A program made the position numbers and the translations under genes. A model generated the notes under the pieces. It did not search any database. It was not told the DNA's origin and saw nothing but the letters and a program-made list of their open reading frames with translations. A stretch of 64,000 nucleotides of DNA. It comes from Membranipora membranacea (Eukaryota > Bryozoa > Gymnolaemata > Cheilostomatida > Membraniporidae). Location of the stretch: NCBI GenBank assembly GCA_914767715.1, contig OU612071.1:26967681-27031680 (forward strand). The letters are read 5' to 3'. Below, piece by piece: positions 13,201 to 23,878 of this stretch (position 1 is the stretch's first letter; each line of letters opens with the position of its first letter).

Positions 13201-16200
13201 GAACATTCAAAATCCTTAGTTGATTTGGACAGAGGTCATTGAGAACGGTGTCAATATCTCGGTTCTAGCCAAAGTTGTTTTCTAGCATTGGTCCAACAAC
13301 ATATAGACATTGAGTCTAGTTCTGAGAGCCTGACTCACCTCTTGGTGTAGAGATTAGTCTTGAGCTGATCAAGCTGTTTAGAGTTATCTCCTGATTTAGT
13401 CTCAGCTCGAGATTTCTGAGTATTAGACAGAGCTAACTGCTTCTCTAGATCAGCTACTCTGAGACGAGACGCCTTTAGTCTACTCGTACAGTCCTCTATC
13501 TCATCTATATATAACATATATATAATATATATATAATTAGTCTGGTCACACCACGTAATTAGTCTGGTCACACACTTTGCAAAGTGCGTCAGTGAAAAAT
13601 TCAAGCAGTTTAAAACAGGACAATCAGAAAATGCACATCCGAATACCAACGTTATTTCCAAAACTATATCCCCTGAATTTTCAAGTTGTCTGTCTGTTGA
13701 TATAAATTATAGTGAATCTGAAAATTTTTAGTTTAGTTTCACTTCCACTTTATCTCAATAGGCACTATCGGAGACCAGACACTGTCACTCTTTCCCCCAA
13801 ATCAGAGCCATCACGTTGGGACAAATACCAACCACCACATGATGGGATAGCAAAGCTATCACTGGTGCAGAAAAATCAGATCTCAGAGTGACTGGTGAAG
13901 AAAAAATGCCCACCTGATTTTTGTTGGCTATGTTTTTGAGCGTTTGAGTATTGTTTCTGTAGTGTCTGCTTTTCCTCAACCAAAATACCTGAAAAGAACA
14001 GTCGCAAGAGGATAAAATGGCAACCATTTGCTGTGAGCTTTGAGTGCAAAATTGTGCACCAAATAAAACGGTCAACAAAGTAGAAAAAAACTTATTCTAA
14101 ATTGCAGCTGAAGTTTAGACAGGAACACTACCTACTAAATAGTATGAGTGTCTTAATTCTGCCAAGGTTGTTGACAGCAGAATTAAATTTATAATTGAAT
14201 GCAAATAACCTACAGAGATGAGCTCTCTTTGGTTATAGAAGATTAGTGCTACTCAGCTTAGCGTAGAAGCTTAGCACATGGTTGGTCCCAGCTAGTATAG
14301 TGATTGAACCTGATAAACAAGAATATACTGAGCATCATGACTCAGGGGTCACATTAAATTATACTGAGAGCTGTTAAAACGTACCTATAGTTTGTATATG
14401 TACTTGTAGCTGTTCCTTAGTTTGTTGTAACTCTAATCTAGATTTCTCTGCAGTCTCACTCTGACTTGTATTCAGCTGTTTCTCCAACTCCCCAACATGC
14501 TCAGACTGCGAAACAAAACATCCACATTGTAACAGAGATAAGTATAGATAGAATACTTAACTATGAACAGCAATGCTATAGCTACTCCAAATGACAGCAT
14601 AAATTCTCGAAATGTTTCTAGCTTTAACCTGGAGGATTTTTACTTCGTTTAAAGACTACCCAAAGACGCATCGGTCTTTGGATAAAACGCTTCACATATA
14701 GAATAATATCAATCATTACCAGCCAAATAATACAAGCAAAATTTCACAGCCACATAGATATATTTTGTGTCAATAGGGTGTAGATACAAAGGTATATTGG
14801 GTGGCTGGGTATGAGTTTGCAGTCTGTTATGAAAGTATTTTATGACAAGATTCCCCCAACTCGATCTGATCATCAGCCTGAGGCATTTAGCTGCGTGGCG
14901 GCAGACTGATATTTATATTTTTATAATATAAAATCCTACCTGTATTTGCATTTGTCTGGTAAGTTGTGTATTTTTCTGTTGTAGTTGTTTGACCCTATCG
15001 GCCAGTTCTCTGTTTCTCCCCATCAGCACCTCTTCATTCGAAGGGCTGACCCCCGACCCTCCGATGGGTGACCTCCGACCTCGTGGTGAACTCGTCCCTA
15101 CAAGTGACACATAATCATGATTTGAGATAAGATGGAAACAGATGTGAAGCTCTGAATCAAAAGGCGCAATCAAGTAAAATATGAATTAGAATTTAAAATT
15201 CCTATAGAATATACAACCGTCAGACATTTCCAGTCAAAGAAGACTAAGACATGGTCACTGCTCTGAGCGGGCTACTTGAATACTAAAAGATTTGAACCAA
15301 ACAGTCATGTTCTGGTTATTTAACACAACTGAAGTAGTGGAGATAAACTTCCGTATGTTCTAAAAAATTAACTCGTAGTGTATCACAATGAACAGGATGT
15401 AGATAATTCACTTTGAAGTTGAAGGGAAAATTGTACACCGTCAAGAGCATATTTACAAGGTTAAGAGCCATCAGCCAGCAAAGTGAACGAAAATTACAAC
15501 CTTCTCCATCAACCATGATAATTAAGGCAATTTCATGTCTGCAACTAAATGGTTTCATGTTATTATATGCAAACATTTATCAGGTTCAAAAACAGGTTAT
15601 TTGACATTACAGATAACACAAAGCAGCGAGAGTAAATTGACAAGTATTTGCTCAAAATAGGGAGGCTATTTTCATCTTCATTGAGATAAATCCGTGTTAG
15701 CAAGAGACCAACATTATCCTAGCTTCCCAAACAGAGAATGTTCCCACTGATACTATTCTATGCAAGTTTCCCAGTACAAATCACTATCTGATCACTCCTA
15801 GCTATAGAGCAAGACCTGCCATGATCTGGTTGTTCCCAAATTAAATTACTCACTCTCTGATATATATTCTGAGTGAAGGATTCGGGAAAGAATGAAATTC
15901 TATTCGGAAAACCAAATTAGCAACTTTCGTGTGCCACGTGATATAGATAACTTGCTTCATAAAGCATGCTCATTCTAATTGAAAAACCCCAAGGTAGGGA
16001 ATTGCAGATTATTGCATTTACGGATAGTGACATACAGAGCATTATGGGATAGTTATATACAGAGTATTGTGGGATAGTGATGTTCAGAGCATTATGGGAT
16101 AGTAGTGATATACAGAGCATTATGGGATAGTAGTGATATTCAGAGCATTGTGGGATAGTGATGTTCAGAGCATTATGGGATAGTAGTGATATACAGAGGA

Positions 16201-17715
16201 TTGTGGGATAGTGACATACAGAGCATTATGGGATAGATATATACAGAGCATTGTGGGATAGTGAAATTCAGAGCATTATGGGATAGTGATATACAGAGCA
16301 TTATGGGATAGTAGTGATATTCAGAGCATTGTGGGATAGATATATACAGAGCGTTGTGGGATAGTAGTGATATTCAGAGCATTGTGGGATAGTAATGATA
16401 TACATACCATTAGATACACCGTTAGTGGTGACAGCTCTGCTGGGATCAGTACTATCATCTAATAGTCCGTTCAGCTGACTGGATAGCTGAAGTAAACTCT
16501 CTACTGCTGACGAGTCCACGCTGCTTAGATAATAAAGGGAAAATGTGGATTTAGTGTAAAATATTTTGTTGAGCGAAACTAGAATACAAGTGGTTGTCAT
16601 GTTGAGCCCGTTCTCAGACTTTCTGATTGGGAAATCCTGCAGGAAGTGGTGCAAATTCTCAATTTAAGCTGAGAACTGCAATGCTGTATTTGTTTAGAAC
16701 TCTTTGTGAATGAGTATAGCCCGATCCACTTACATAAAGCATCCAGTGCAGGGATGCACCTTAAAGTACTATGCAAGTCAAATAAGAGGGACGTCCACTA
16801 ATCAGACCTTAACCTAGCCATGGGCTTCATTTTTATCTAATGACGATCCATGAGATCCCCAGACAGAGAGAACTAAACAGGATGTAGTCAAAGACTCCCT
16901 TCCTTGAGGACCTGGCAAGGACTAAAAACACAATGCTCGACACACTGACTGTCAGTGAATGTACCACAGAGATCCCAATTCTACCCTTCACAATCAGAGC
17001 ACTGCTACCACGATACTGAATCATATATAGATGCTTACCTGCCAGTATCGGCTGGAGATATGAGCATATCTCCTCCGTCATCCTTTCCCGGTTGTACGAC
17101 CTCCCCTCCTGTCTTACTGCCCTTCTGTGTCTTAAACTTCTTCAGCTGGAATCAATAAATACCATTTGTGAACATGGACACTGAGGGCTACACCCAGGTG
17201 ATATGACTCTCAGCAGTTATCTAGGGCTTAAATAAGATGAACAGAGGTAATTTCCACACTTAATCCTGAAGGTCAAACCCAGCCAAGTACGACCTTGGCA
17301 GTATGAATTGGAGTATTATGTATGAATTGTTAGTTGAAATGTTCAGGGCAGGTTGATCAGACAAGAAACATGATTCAGTTCAGATTATCCTCAACTCATA
17401 ATTATACTCTGCCTCATTCGTGTTAAAAACAAATGATTCAAATAACAAATGAACTAACTTGGAAAGAGAGAAGGAAGGAAAAATGGGATTGATTGAATTT
17501 GAACTGCAGAGCAGTGACTAGAATGCTGCATAAATAGTGGTGAAAATTATACATTGTTATAAGCTTAGCCAGGTAAAATAGCAGCTGATGTGGTTTAAAA
17601 TTGATCTCGTGACAATGCACAGCCTTATCAATTATGGAAAACCCTGTAAGCTACAAGTAATCACCTTCTTCCTGGCTGCTGCCAGTTTTTGATCTCTCTC
17701 CTTAGAGGCTTCCAT
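4289..17715 (-). CDS. GOLGA2: GM130/GOLGA2-like golgin, 21 exons, 990 aa
   Basis: cis-Golgi coiled-coil tether. In animals GM130 binds p115 through its basic N-terminus and GRASP65 through its C-terminus. Exons (minus): 17715-17665, 17145-17039, 16523-16408, 15097-14940, 14505-14385, 13988-13914, 13504-13339, 12915-12663, 12174-12079, 11863-11764, 11371-11155, 10764-10585, 9742-9599, 9013-8911, 8318-8219, 7849-7692, 7385-7182, 6690-6521, 5394-5276, 4946-4836, 4512-4289. Phases agree at every junction and the total is 2973 nt. Diagnostic matches: N-terminal KLAAARKKLKKF; LSRALSQNKQLK near residues 526-536; ETINEYISLYHQQR near 815-828; an ELQGLVVRLLQER stretch in exon 19. Most of the rest is heptad-rich coiled coil. 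Residues 415-450 are acidic and Pro-rich. Start: the ATG at 17715 opens the conserved N-terminus. Human GM130 has a similar length. The terminal TAA overlaps a good splice donor, so another C-terminal exon is possible. Confidence 0.93.
5577..6467. repeat. 26-bp minisatellite in a golgin intron
   Basis: About 34 tandem copies of a 26-bp unit, consensus AAAGTCTCAAACAACAAGTC plus ACTTCT, in the intron between golgin exons 18 and 19 (5395-6520). Units vary as CTCAAAC, CTGAAAC, CTGAAGC or CTAAAGC, with variants clustered. The array fills most of the intron. Confidence 0.95.
8505..8568. repeat. TA microsatellite, golgin intron
   Basis: Alternating TA runs broken by AAGCTATG spacers, in the intron between golgin exons 14 and 15. 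Confidence 0.9.
12532..12604. repeat. 16-bp tandem repeat in a golgin intron
   Basis: Four to five copies of GTGCTAAGGAGGTCGG (the last ones truncated), in the intron between golgin exons 8 and 9. Confidence 0.9.
16019..16405. repeat. Minisatellite abutting the exon 3 splice donor of the golgin gene
   Basis: Tandem units of about 24-28 bp built on CAGAGCATTATGGGATAGTG, alternating with ATATACAGAGCATTGTGGG. The array ends only a few bases from the GT donor at 16407-16406, so the donor-proximal intron is made of repeat. It is noncoding. Confidence 0.92.
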
Positions 17716-17981
17716 ATTGTTTACATTGGCGCATGCGCGGCCACGCTAACACAATTTTAACCTCAATGAAAATAAACAAAAGATGTTTCAGTTAATCCGT
17801 TATAATACCCAATTCACACACTAATGAGTCTTCATTTTATAATGAAAGAATGAAAGCAGGCATTATCATTATCTTTATAAAAACAAACTGACTATATAAT
17901 AGACAAAAGAGCCAAAATTGAATAAATTAACCAAATTGTATTGTGTGAGTTTTGAGATTTGCCACGTTCACTTTGTCCAAG
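17716..17981. promoter_or_regulatory. Shared divergent promoter of the golgin and ZIP7 genes
   Basis: Only 266 bp separate the two start codons, and the genes point away from each other. GCGCATGCGC at 17729-17738 is a perfect palindrome matching the NRF1 consensus, 14 bp upstream of the golgin ATG. No TATA box is obvious. A bidirectional promoter is inferred from spacing and orientation. Confidence 0.7.
17729..17738. promoter_or_regulatory. NRF1-type palindromic site
   Basis: GCGCATGCGC is a full match to the vertebrate NRF1 consensus. It stands out in an otherwise AT-rich region and lies in the shared promoter. Binding is inferred from the motif only. Confidence 0.6.
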
Positions 17982-17989
17982 ATGGCAGC
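17978..17989 (+). promoter_or_regulatory. TISU/YY1-like initiator at the ZIP7 start codon
   Basis: CAAGATGGCAGC matches the TISU consensus SAASATGGCGGC at 11 of 12 positions and contains the first ATG (17982). TISU directs initiation from very short 5' UTRs and doubles as a YY1-like element. A second ATG in good context follows at 17994. Confidence 0.5.
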
Positions 17990-20900
17990 CACCATGAAAG
18001 TCCAAATTTTTCTTACTCTGTCCATTTTGGCAGCAATTTTGCTGTTTTCTGCTCCATGCATTGAATGCCATGGCCATTCACATGATGAACCATCAGAACC
18101 TGCAGCAAATAAGTATGGAAGGGCAGTAAATGAGGAAGCAGCTGCCAGGGGACCTCAGAAAACTGCAGAGACACACAGTCACAGTCATTCTCATGGTAGC
18201 CCTGCACAGGAGGATCAGCATCATGGACATGCTCATGACAGTCATGGCCACAGTCATGATGAACACAAGCATGAGGGACATGGTCACTCTCATGGTGCTC
18301 CAGAGAGAAGCTTCAAGAAAGGTCAGTTGTAATTAATTTAAAGGTATATAGGGCTTTTATGTTGTTTTAATTTTGCTGAGTGAATGAAATGAATTATTTT
18401 CAATTATTAGTATTACCTTTGAATACCTTTGAAGACTTCATACACTCAGGAACTAAAAGTTAAAGGAGTGCCTCATGATTAACAGTGTGTTTAATGGTGA
18501 ACGGGGGTTACAGCTGTATGCTGTTTAGTGTTGTCAGTCATCACTTTATTTCCAGCTAGACGCTGTCTTTGGATTTAACTTGTGGTACCCTTGGTGTCCC
18601 TGATTGTCCTCGGAAGGAAACTTCCGTAGTAGACTTTTGTAGATGCATATACAGAGTTGAGTTTGCCTCTGGTGGCAGATCTTGTTTTCATTGTCATGTT
18701 CTGTTTGTCGTTTGATACTTCATCATATGCGAGAGCTAGTGAGCTGTGTTGCTCCTCTTCTTGAAGGATCTTCATCAGAAGGGTTAGCCTGTGATTTATT
18801 CTCCTGTTCTGTAGTGTTTGGAGGCCAAGCTCAGAGCTGGCCTCGGTAACGCTTTCTCTTCCTTTTAGGCAGCTGATAAATCTGACAGCTTGATGTTGAA
18901 TCATTTCTATTGATTCAATGTCCTTGTTGAGCATTGGGTCCCAGACTGTATCAGCGTATTCGAGTATTGGGCGACATAGGCTGGTATATGCCAGTAGGCG
19001 GCTCTTCTTGAGTGCATTGTATAGTATGTGTTTGATGGATCCAAGAGTTCTTGAGGCGCTGTCTCTCTTTAGTTTCATGTGCTGATCAAACTTTAGGTCA
19101 GACTGCATTATCACCCCCAAATACATTGTGGAACTGTTCCATGCCATGCATGTGTCGCCCAGTTTGTACTGTGGCTTAAACTCTTGGTCTCCGAAGGCTA
19201 TCATGTGGCATTTACTTTCATTGAACTGCATTTTCCATTGAACCTGTTGTATTAGGGTATAAATAAATATATTTCCTGACATAAGCTAGCTGGCCTCTTC
19301 TTAACCAAGTTGGCTGGCCTCTTCTTAACCAAGTTATCCGCTGTTACTGTTAGCAAGGAGTAACTTCTATTCCTCCTTGCTGTTAGTTAGTGGTATGAAA
19401 CAGATGGTTTTGTTTTTACATCATGATGAGAGGTGTCACTCATGGGCCCATGGGACTTACATGTCTTCAATTTACGGCGCCAATGTCCAGTATCAACCAC
19501 CCAAAAAACATCAAACAGGGTAAGACACAAAATTTTTTTTTTATAACCTACCTTGAAATGTCTCTCACTAACTCAGCCCTCCTTCCTCTTTCATTTGCTT
19601 CAGGTTTGAAGGTTCTAGCACAAACAGAGCTGACTTTATGGACCAGATAAAATCAATGGTAACAAAAACCTGATAAGGCTGAAATGGCTGGTTTTTTGTT
19701 ATCATTGGTTCTCTCTGGTCCATAAAGTCAGCTCTGTTTGTGCTAGAACCTTCAAACCTGAAGCAAATGAAAGAGGAAGGAGGGCTGAGTTAGTGAGAGA
19801 GATTTCAAGGTAGGTTATAAAAAAAAAATTTGTGTCTTACCCTGTTTGATGTTTTTTGGGTGGTTGATACTGGAAATTGGCAAAGTAAAGATATGTAAGT
19901 CCCATGGCGTCACTGCCACTGCATGATGATCATCAAATGTGATTAATTAAGTAATGTTCCTTGTACGCATAGTCAGATAGACCTAAGACTAATCTGTGAT
20001 AGGTCAATGAGATCTTGTTTAATCCACAAGATTTTAAAATATAATTGCAGCACTTTCACCATTACAAAATGATAACACGTTTTATTGATCCTTGCAGATG
20101 ATGAGAAGATAGGGTTTGACATGTGGGTTTGGCTGAAGGCCATCAGTGCTACAGCTCTTATCAGTATCACTCCTGTCTTTATACTCTTCTTCATCCCTGT
20201 GGAGAACGCTAACGATGACAGACATCAGCCACTTCTAAAGGTCCTCCTAGCCTTTGCCTCTGGTGGACTTCTCGGTGAGTGAGTCAGTTCAGCACTAGGC
20301 ATACACAATCAAAATACCTTATTGTATGCGGCCAGTTCATTTTTGTAGTTTTCTGCAGAATTCTAAGTTAGTTTATGGGGTTTATGCAGCACATCTGTAA
20401 CAAACTTCAACAGTTGAATATGCAGACGCATTGAGAAATCTGGTAGATTATAAAGTGCCTGCACATGCAACCATTTCAGTTAAGTGTATAATACATTAAA
20501 CCAGATATCAGAGTTGTAACAAAGATTCATACTTACAAATAGTTTTATATAAGATGAAAGGCCAAATGGCTCAGTGTTGAAAAACGTTGTAAAAAGAGAA
20601 GGAAGTTTGCACTTTGCATTTTTGCATAAAAATGGTCTAGAAATTAGTTTAATAGAATTTTCATTTTCCCATAGGTGATGCATTCCTACATCTGATCCCA
20701 CACGCCGTCTCTCCTCACTCACATAACCCCGCAGCAGAAGATTCTCACAGCCACGCTGCTCCCACTGCTTCACACGGACACTCACACGGCGAAGGAGGCC
20801 ATGATATGAGTGTGGGATTGTGGGTACTGGCTGGAATTATCGCCTTCCTCTGCGTCGAGAAATTTGTCAGACTTGTCAAAGGTAAGTCAGTTGCTGTCAC

Positions 20901-23878
20901 AGCTTGGGATGAGTCTTGGATGGATTATTTCTGGGTTAAGCTGAGAATCGAGTACAACAAGGAATGAGAGGCAAAAATTTTGTTGAATCTTTCCCTCGGT
21001 TGTCATAGAAACCGACAACAGGAATATTCTAGGCCACCATGCTTTGTAAGTGTGATCATTATTGTTTTGTGACATGAATAATTCCTTGTGTTGATTTCAG
21101 GCTAAAGCGTTCATGGGCACCATAGGTCACAGATATGACAATACTTGACCAAATATTGAATTGGGGCCGTGCAGTACAAGGATTACTATCTGTGCGGACA
21201 AGACAAGCTAAAAGAATACATAATGGTCACATTGTAACAGATTTGATATTTTGATGATTTATTATATTACAGGAGACCACGCACACAGCCACAGCCACGG
21301 AGCTCCAGCAGCAGCTAAACCAGAAGAAAAGAAGAAAGAGAAAAACTCTGATAATGAGGAGGAGGAGGAAGAAGATAAATCTACCTCTGAAACTAAAGAG
21401 CAGACACCAGCTGCAGCAGCTGTATCCGATGGTAAAGGTGAGATAAGATAAGAAACCTTTTAACTTGGTAATCTTTGTAACTAAGTGCTGTGAGGTCAAC
21501 GGAATCCCTAAATATCCGTAAGTGGTTACGTGTGGATCATCTGAGCCGAGCTGTTTGTCATGATCCAAACTGGTGGATGGCTGGCATGTTTTGCGTTGGT
21601 TTAAAGACTGCAGCAGGACCAAAGCAATATATAGAGTCTGGCAGCTTGTTCTGCCGTAGTAATGTAATATTTTGATACTGAAAAAATTCATAGCACTTCT
21701 GGCTTAAAATTATAGTTAGAGGTTTCAAAACCTAGTGCTGTACCAGAGCAATGTGCAATATAGTAATATCATAGTCTATAGAGGAATAAATTAGCTTGAG
21801 TTTAGTTAAGCTAGTGTGACAAAGGTCATTGATCTGAGCCTGCACAGTCTCTCCTTGTTCAAGAGGAGATTATATAATGATCAGTAAAAGTTAGCTAGTC
21901 ATAAATTTCTCTAGTACAAGTCTGTGCCCAGAGGCAATTTTTTCTTCTATGAGTAGTTTACTAAATTAGGAAATAACAAAGTCAGCCAGTTTTTGCAAAA
22001 TCAGAAGTTGACTTCTCCTATTTGATATAATGGTGACCAAGATTCAAGCCTAACACTTGTCCAATAAGTCACATCCTAAAACAAACACCAAATTTTGTTC
22101 ATAAGGCAGAACGAACCTCTTTGGATATCAGATGATGACGGAGACCTTCTGCTATGTCATGTTTTAACTTCCTCTGTGTGCATATTTACAGAATCTCTGA
22201 AGATCGCGGGATATCTGAATCTAGCTGCAGATTTTGCCCATAACTTCACAGACGGTTTGGCCATTGGCGCCTCGTTCCTCGCCGGGCACACAGTTGGTAT
22301 GATAACTACAGTTACTATACTTCTACACGAGGTACCTCACGAGATCGGCGACTTTGCTATACTCGTACAGAGCGGCTGTAGCAAGAAAAAGGTAAATCTG
22401 AAATACCAGGTGGCACTTCATTCACACTCTCCTCAATTATACAAAGTTAGTCATATTGTGACTGAATTAGTGTATCACTGATCTGTACATCAAAGGTCTT
22501 CACTTCAAAGATATCTAAATGTGAATGTGAGTTGGAATGCCTGCAGCCGATCACTCATCATTGAAAGGACTTCAAAGAATTAGCCATAGAGTTATTATAA
22601 TATATATATATATATATATATAAAATAACTCTATGGATTTAGCCCACAGGGTAATAATAACTATATGGGGATGCTGATATCACATTCTAGTAAGTATGTA
22701 GGAAAACTCTTCCCTTGTTTGCTTTTGAAAATTCCTACAAAACAGCGACCCAGACCATTCAATAACCCATACTTAGTTATTCATCTCAATGATCCCCAAC
22801 GGTGCAATACAATTCTTTCTGATGGTCATTTCTGTCAACTTTTTCTTCTCACTCATACTATAGCCAATGGTGCCAGAAATCTCCAATATTTTTGTCACTA
22901 ATATATTTTCATTGCCTGTCTATTTTATGTTTTCTCAGGCTATGATGTTACAATTCAGCACTGCTATCGGGGCTATGTGTGGTACCCTCATGTCACTGAC
23001 TGCTGGTGGTATGAGTACTCAGGCTACACTCTGGGTATTACCATTCACTGCCGGAGGATTTATATATATAGCCACAGTATCTGTAAGTTTTAATAAATAA
23101 TTCTGGCTACCACCGAGTATTGACAGTATTTCCTCTACCCTTTGGGTGGTCTCCTTGTATTGTTTTGTTTATATAGATGAGATAAATTTTCGTCTCATGA
23201 TATCTTGTATCTTGAGGGGGATTTTCACCCACCAAGGTTGGTGCAAGTCCCATAAAAATTTGAACAGGAAAAGTTCCCACAGTGTATTGGTAATTCATGT
23301 CCGTTGCAAATCAAAGATATGTTAATTGATAGATTGTTGTGTTAATATAATCATGAAGTTAAAACTTATGATATTGGTAGGTAAACAAAACGCACCGCTC
23401 TATCTGTATCAGGCTTTCCTCTAAAGATTAATATTTTTTTACAAAAAATGTAGCATGGCTAGATTTTTCAATAACATTAATCATGTTCAGTAGTGTTTGG
23501 GTTGTTGAGGCTCCTGACCCTCAATGTTCTGCTCTCCATGTTTCCGTTTCAGTGACCATGTTTGTGACAAACAGTAAATAATATAAACATGAAGTTGTTA
23601 TGGTCGATACTTGATACTGTTGTGTGAATGAATCATCTGGCTTCTAGTTTTGTCAGTTATTGTTGAGGAGTTGCCCTCTCTGCAGATGAGAGGGCACAAC
23701 TTCACAGTCTCAACAACTGAGTATCAGTTATACCGTCATACTGTTATGTTTTTACGTTATGTTATTACAGGTCATTCCGGAGCTGCTGGTGGATACTAAA
23801 CTAGGTCAGAGTATAAAAGAAGTAATAGCTTTACTAGTAGGAGTCTATATGATGGTGCTTATAGCTGAGTATGAATAA
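17982..23878 (+). CDS. SLC39A7: ZIP7-like zinc transporter, 7 exons, 446 aa
   Basis: Member of the KE4/LIV-1 branch of ZIP transporters; ZIP7 releases zinc from ER/Golgi stores to the cytosol. Exons: 17982-18321, 20098-20274, 20675-20881, 21273-21437, 22192-22391, 22939-23082, 23771-23878, with all phases compatible (1341 nt). An N-terminal signal/hydrophobic segment is followed by a His-rich luminal part with many HSH and HGH repeats. Then come [17 protein letters not shown], a second His-rich loop, VEKFVRLVK, an acidic cytosolic loop in exon 4, the ZIP signatures HNFTDG (313-318) and HEVPHEIGD (342-350), and the C-terminal VIPELLVD and MMVLIAEYE. The metal-binding His, Asn, Asp and Glu residues of these motifs are all present. 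Start: the ATG at 17982 in a TISU-like context, with 17994 as an alternative. An AATAAA lies at 24134. Intron 1 carries a LINE fragment and a foldback element. Slightly shorter than human ZIP7. Confidence 0.95.
18575..19282 (-). pseudogene. Non-LTR retrotransposon fragment (C-terminal part of reverse transcriptase)
   Basis: A 235-codon open frame in ZIP7 intron 1, antisense to the host gene. Motifs typical of the thumb/C-terminal region of Jockey/CR1-like LINE reverse transcriptases are visible: [52 protein letters not shown] and [13 protein letters not shown]. The catalytic YADD part, endonuclease and ORF1 are absent, so this is a 5'-truncated copy. The unbroken frame suggests a fairly recent insertion. 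Confidence 0.85.
19448..19907. mobile_element. Foldback/MITE element with about 200-bp arms
   Basis: Nearly the whole 460-bp segment is an inverted repeat: arm about 19448-19650, loop about 19650-19705, complementary arm about 19705-19907. Ends are CCATGGGACTTACAT and its complement. It sits in ZIP7 intron 1, contains no transposase, and shares its GGTGGTTGATACTGGA terminal region with a short element at 59407-59495. GTCACT flanks both sides and may be a target duplication, but the boundaries are not exact. Confidence 0.85.
22597..22624. repeat. AT microsatellite, ZIP7 intron 5
   Basis: A run of alternating A and T, flanked on both sides by copies of AACTCTAT or its complement, which makes a small hairpin. 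Confidence 0.85.

Noticed and set aside
18013-18336. Several overlapping open frames on both strands in ZIP7 exon 1
   Set aside because: They are by-products of the His-rich repeats (CAT/CAC codons) in the real frame.
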